6,645 nt of DNA from CBDDRG01 sp965232975. Its GTDB lineage: Bacteria; Pseudomonadota; Gammaproteobacteria; Pseudomonadales; Porticoccaceae. Where the stretch lies: positions 1 to 6,645 of the forward strand of contig CBDDRG010000017.1 in assembly GCA_965232975.1 (NCBI GenBank), read 5' to 3'. Each line of letters opens with the position of its first letter. The first letter of the stretch is position 1. Shown here one piece after another: positions 5,097 to 6,645 of the stretch. The translations under genes and the position numbers were made by a program. Under the pieces are notes generated by a model, which made no database searches, was not told where the DNA came from, and saw nothing but the letters and a program-made list of their open reading frames with translations.

Positions 5097-6320
5097 TCAG
5101 CCGGGTCGATTGCTCACGCCTGCGGCCGGTGCGGCGGCAGGGCGCTCGTACAGGATGGCCCGATTGCGACCCGCGCTCTTGGCTTCGTACAGCGCCTCGT
5201 CGACGGCGCTGAGCAACGCGCGGATGTCGCGGTCGACATCGGCAGGCGCCGAGGCGACGCCGAAGCTGGCGGTCATGCTCAGACGCTCAGCGCCGACTTC
5301 GATCACCATTGCCATGATGTGTTTGCGGATCCGCCCGGCAATGCCGAGGGCGGACTGGCTGTCGGTATCCGGCAGCAGCAGCACGAACTCCTCGCCACCG
5401 TAGCGGCTCACCAGATCGTAGCTGCGCGCGGTCTTGGCCAGCGTGTCGGCGACCGCGATCAAGGCGCGGTCGCCGACCGGATGACCATAGGTGTCGTTGA
5501 CGCGCTTGAAGTGGTCAATGTCGAGGATGATGCAGGCAATGGGGGTCTGGCGGCGCTCGCTGCGGCTCAATTCGATCTGCGCCCGCTCGATGAACGACTG
5601 CCGGTTCATCAGCTTGGTGAGGCCGTCGGTGGTGGATTTTTGGCGATAGCCCTCCTCCCGGATCAGCCAGCGGCCCACCAGCGCGATATTGATATAGACC
5701 GCGACGGCAAAAAATACCGCGACCGTGGCTTCCACCAGCAGCCAGCTCAGCGGCGTGCGGTCAACGCTCGGTAGCGCCGGCAGGTTGAACAGGGGCGCGT
5801 GGGGAATGTCGCCGCGGACATCCAATGCCATCAGGCCGAGAATCGCAAAGGTCGCCACCAGATTGGCAATCTTGACCTTGCGGATGTCGAGCAGAATGGC
5901 GCCCAGAGTCGCCCCCAGGAACCAGGCCATGATGCCGAAGCCAAAGTAGCTGCTGGTCACATAGACCCCACACAGCACTACCACGAGATAGGCGTAGATG
6001 ACGACGTATTCCATGGCCGCCCACTCGTCTTCGCGCGTTCTCCTGCTCAGCGCCGCAAGCACACAGCCGAGCACGACGACGCTCACCGCGCCGCAAAAGG
6101 CGGCAGTCGCCCAAGCGACCGGCACGTTGAGGTAGCGGAGTTCGCTCGCCACCTGCTGTTCCAGCCGTAGCGCACCGGCGAAAGCGCCGACGACCGCGAG
6201 CAGGAACAGCCCGAGATAGCCGCCGAACAGCAGCAGGCGGTCGATGGCGGGCCAGTCCAGCGGACTGGGGGTCGATGGCGGGTGTTTGCGTCCGGGTGGC
6301 AGCTCTGGCCTCTCTTTCAT
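5097..6320 (-). CDS. Membrane-bound diguanylate cyclase (GGDEF)
   Basis: This 407-residue inner-membrane protein should make cyclic di-GMP from two GTP. Residues 1-25 are polar and cytoplasmic. Six hydrophobic segments follow at about 28-50, 67-91, 104-123, 127-145, 150-166 and 191-216, giving a sensor-like membrane region not assignable with confidence to a named MASE class. The GGDEF domain spans about 227-393: TDGLTKLMNR (231-240), LDIDHFKRVNDTYGH (266-280) with metal and substrate residues D267 and N275, and the active-site loop GGEEF (308-312). The inhibitory I-site RxxD (R299, D302) lies exactly five residues before GGEEF, so product inhibition is expected. The frame is open back to 6497. 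The ATG at 6320 is preferred because the upstream part contains a TATAAT box and a dyad and encodes no plausible protein. No strong ribosome site is visible. It may be host DNA or ICE cargo; SXT/R391-family ICEs are known to carry cyclases. Confidence 0.92.
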   Translation of the reverse strand: MKERPELPPGRKHPPSTPSPLDWPAIDRLLLFGGYLGLFLLAVVGAFAGALRLEQQVASELRYLNVPVAWATAAFCGAVSVVVLGCVLAALSRRTREDEWAAMEYVVIYAYLVVVLCGVYVTSSYFGFGIMAWFLGATLGAILLDIRKVKIANLVATFAILGLMALDVRGDIPHAPLFNLPALPSVDRTPLSWLLVEATVAVFFAVAVYINIALVGRWLIREEGYRQKSTTDGLTKLMNRQSFIERAQIELSRSERRQTPIACIILDIDHFKRVNDTYGHPVGDRALIAVADTLAKTARSYDLVSRYGGEEFVLLLPDTDSQSALGIAGRIRKHIMAMVIEVGAERLSMTASFGVASAPADVDRDIRALLSAVDEALYEAKSAGRNRAILYERPAAAPAAGVSNRPG

Positions 6321-6354
6321 CGGGCAACGCTTGTTGATCGGGCAACGCTTGCTG
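6319..6354. repeat. 18-bp tandem duplication at the cyclase start
   Basis: Two adjacent 18-base units (6319-6336 and 6337-6354) differ at one position and share ATCGGGCAACGCTTG. The unit nearer the gene overlaps the ATG at 6320; the other carries ATC at the equivalent place, so only one copy offers a start codon. An 18-base unit keeps the frame. The duplication pushes the purine-rich GGGGAG at about 6357-6362 some 36 bases from the ATG, which may explain the lack of a proper ribosome site. Confidence 0.75.
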
Positions 6355-6420
6355 TCTCCCCGCGGCTGGCCAGGGAGTCTGTCGCAGCGGTCGCCGCCTC
6401 GCGGCCCGACGACGGCGCTC

Positions 6421-6426
6421 ATTATA
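6421..6426 (-). promoter_or_regulatory. Cyclase -10 box TATAAT
   Basis: A perfect TATAAT on the minus strand lies 100 bases before the ATG at 6320 and would start transcription near 6414. No TTGACA-like -35 element is present at 16-18 bases, so the promoter would probably need an activator. Its position argues against start codons at 6422 or 6497. Confidence 0.5.
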
Positions 6427-6460
6427 CGCCAGGGTCCGGAGACCTCGGGTCTTAGGAATC

Positions 6461-6484
6461 CCGTCATCATTCGAGTGATGACGG
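6461..6484. promoter_or_regulatory. 9-bp-arm dyad upstream of the cyclase promoter
   Basis: The perfect arms CCGTCATCA (6461-6469) and TGATGACGG (6476-6484) flank a 6-base centre TTCGAG that is itself nearly palindromic. The dyad centre lies about 59 bases upstream of the predicted cyclase transcription start, the usual site for an activator of a promoter with a weak -35. No T-run follows on either strand, so an intrinsic terminator is less likely. The regulator is unknown. Confidence 0.5.
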
Positions 6485-6645
6485 CCTTCAGGCTCATCTC
6501 ACCTCGGCTTCACGCCCCCGTCCAGGCCGGAGCGTGTCAACGATTTTGAGACACCGTTTGTAAAGGGTTTAGTGTTGCGCTCGTCGGTTGCGGGTCGGGT
6601 TCTGGCGTTAGCGTTGGCCAATTGATGCCAACAGCCGTGGGCAGT
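6485..6645. other. Non-coding right edge with two small dyads
   Basis: No gene is recognised. Two dyads are visible: GTGTC (6534-6538) with GACAC (6550-6554), and GTTGGC (6613-6618) with GCCAAC (6627-6632) across an 8-base centre. The second resembles a generic LysR-type or other dimeric regulator site. The first, in the context GTGTCAACGATTTTGAGACAC, could be an IS terminus, but this cannot be decided here. Confidence 0.3.

Noticed and set aside
6321..6497. N-terminal extension of the cyclase from 6497 or 6422
   Set aside because: The extension covers a TATAAT box, a perfect dyad and a tandem repeat and encodes no plausible segment; the ATG at 6320 leads directly into a normal cytoplasmic tail and first membrane helix.
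6534..6554. GTGTC/GACAC repeat as a confirmed IS terminus
   Set aside because: Arms of five bases with an offset interior are too short to call, and the element interior would lie beyond the window.
1..6645. CRISPR array, rRNA or tRNA gene
   Set aside because: No regularly spaced repeats, no tRNA cloverleaf or acceptor-end pattern and no rRNA-like conserved blocks were seen on either strand.

Overview
The window looks like one end of an integrative and conjugative element (ICE) of the PFGI-1/ICEclc type and the DNA just beyond it. The DNA is GC-rich with strongly GC-biased third codon positions. Together with the gene families present, this suggests a beta- or gammaproteobacterium (Pseudomonas, Stenotrophomonas, Xanthomonas, Bordetella or Acidovorax-like). 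The genus cannot be fixed from the sequence alone.

Layout from left to right: (1) the first 34 codons of a leftward SpoVT/AbrB-fold antitoxin (PrlF type), with a near-consensus promoter whose spacer is filled by a perfect dyad. (2) A gene-free stretch ending in eight closely spaced G-runs, built partly from a 14-bp tandem repeat. (3) A complete MobH-class relaxase gene, traI, on the + strand. (4) A small leftward XRE regulator. (5) A rightward protein that is only the effector half of a LysR regulator, with no DNA-binding half. (6) A leftward P4-type tyrosine integrase with all expected catalytic residues. (7) A 430-base gene-free region with the integrase control region, an AT-rich patch and a degenerate insertion-sequence-like remnant. 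(8) A leftward membrane-anchored diguanylate cyclase with intact GGEEF and RxxD sites. (9) Non-coding DNA to the right edge.

How the parts fit: the relaxase and integrase would cut and transfer, and excise or integrate, the element. The antitoxin and its unseen toxin would stabilise it, and the XRE/LysR-like pair probably controls it. The diguanylate cyclase may be host flank or ICE cargo. The boundary most likely lies between the integrase and the cyclase, but no att repeat or tRNA gene is visible.

The observations most worth following are: the G-quadruplex-capable array just upstream of traI; a perfect 12-bp inverted repeat that places one arm on the integrase start codon and the other on its predicted -10 box; the LysR effector domain without a DNA-binding domain beside a divergent XRE gene; and a 9-bp-arm dyad at activator distance from the cyclase promoter. 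No entirely new multi-gene system is evident.
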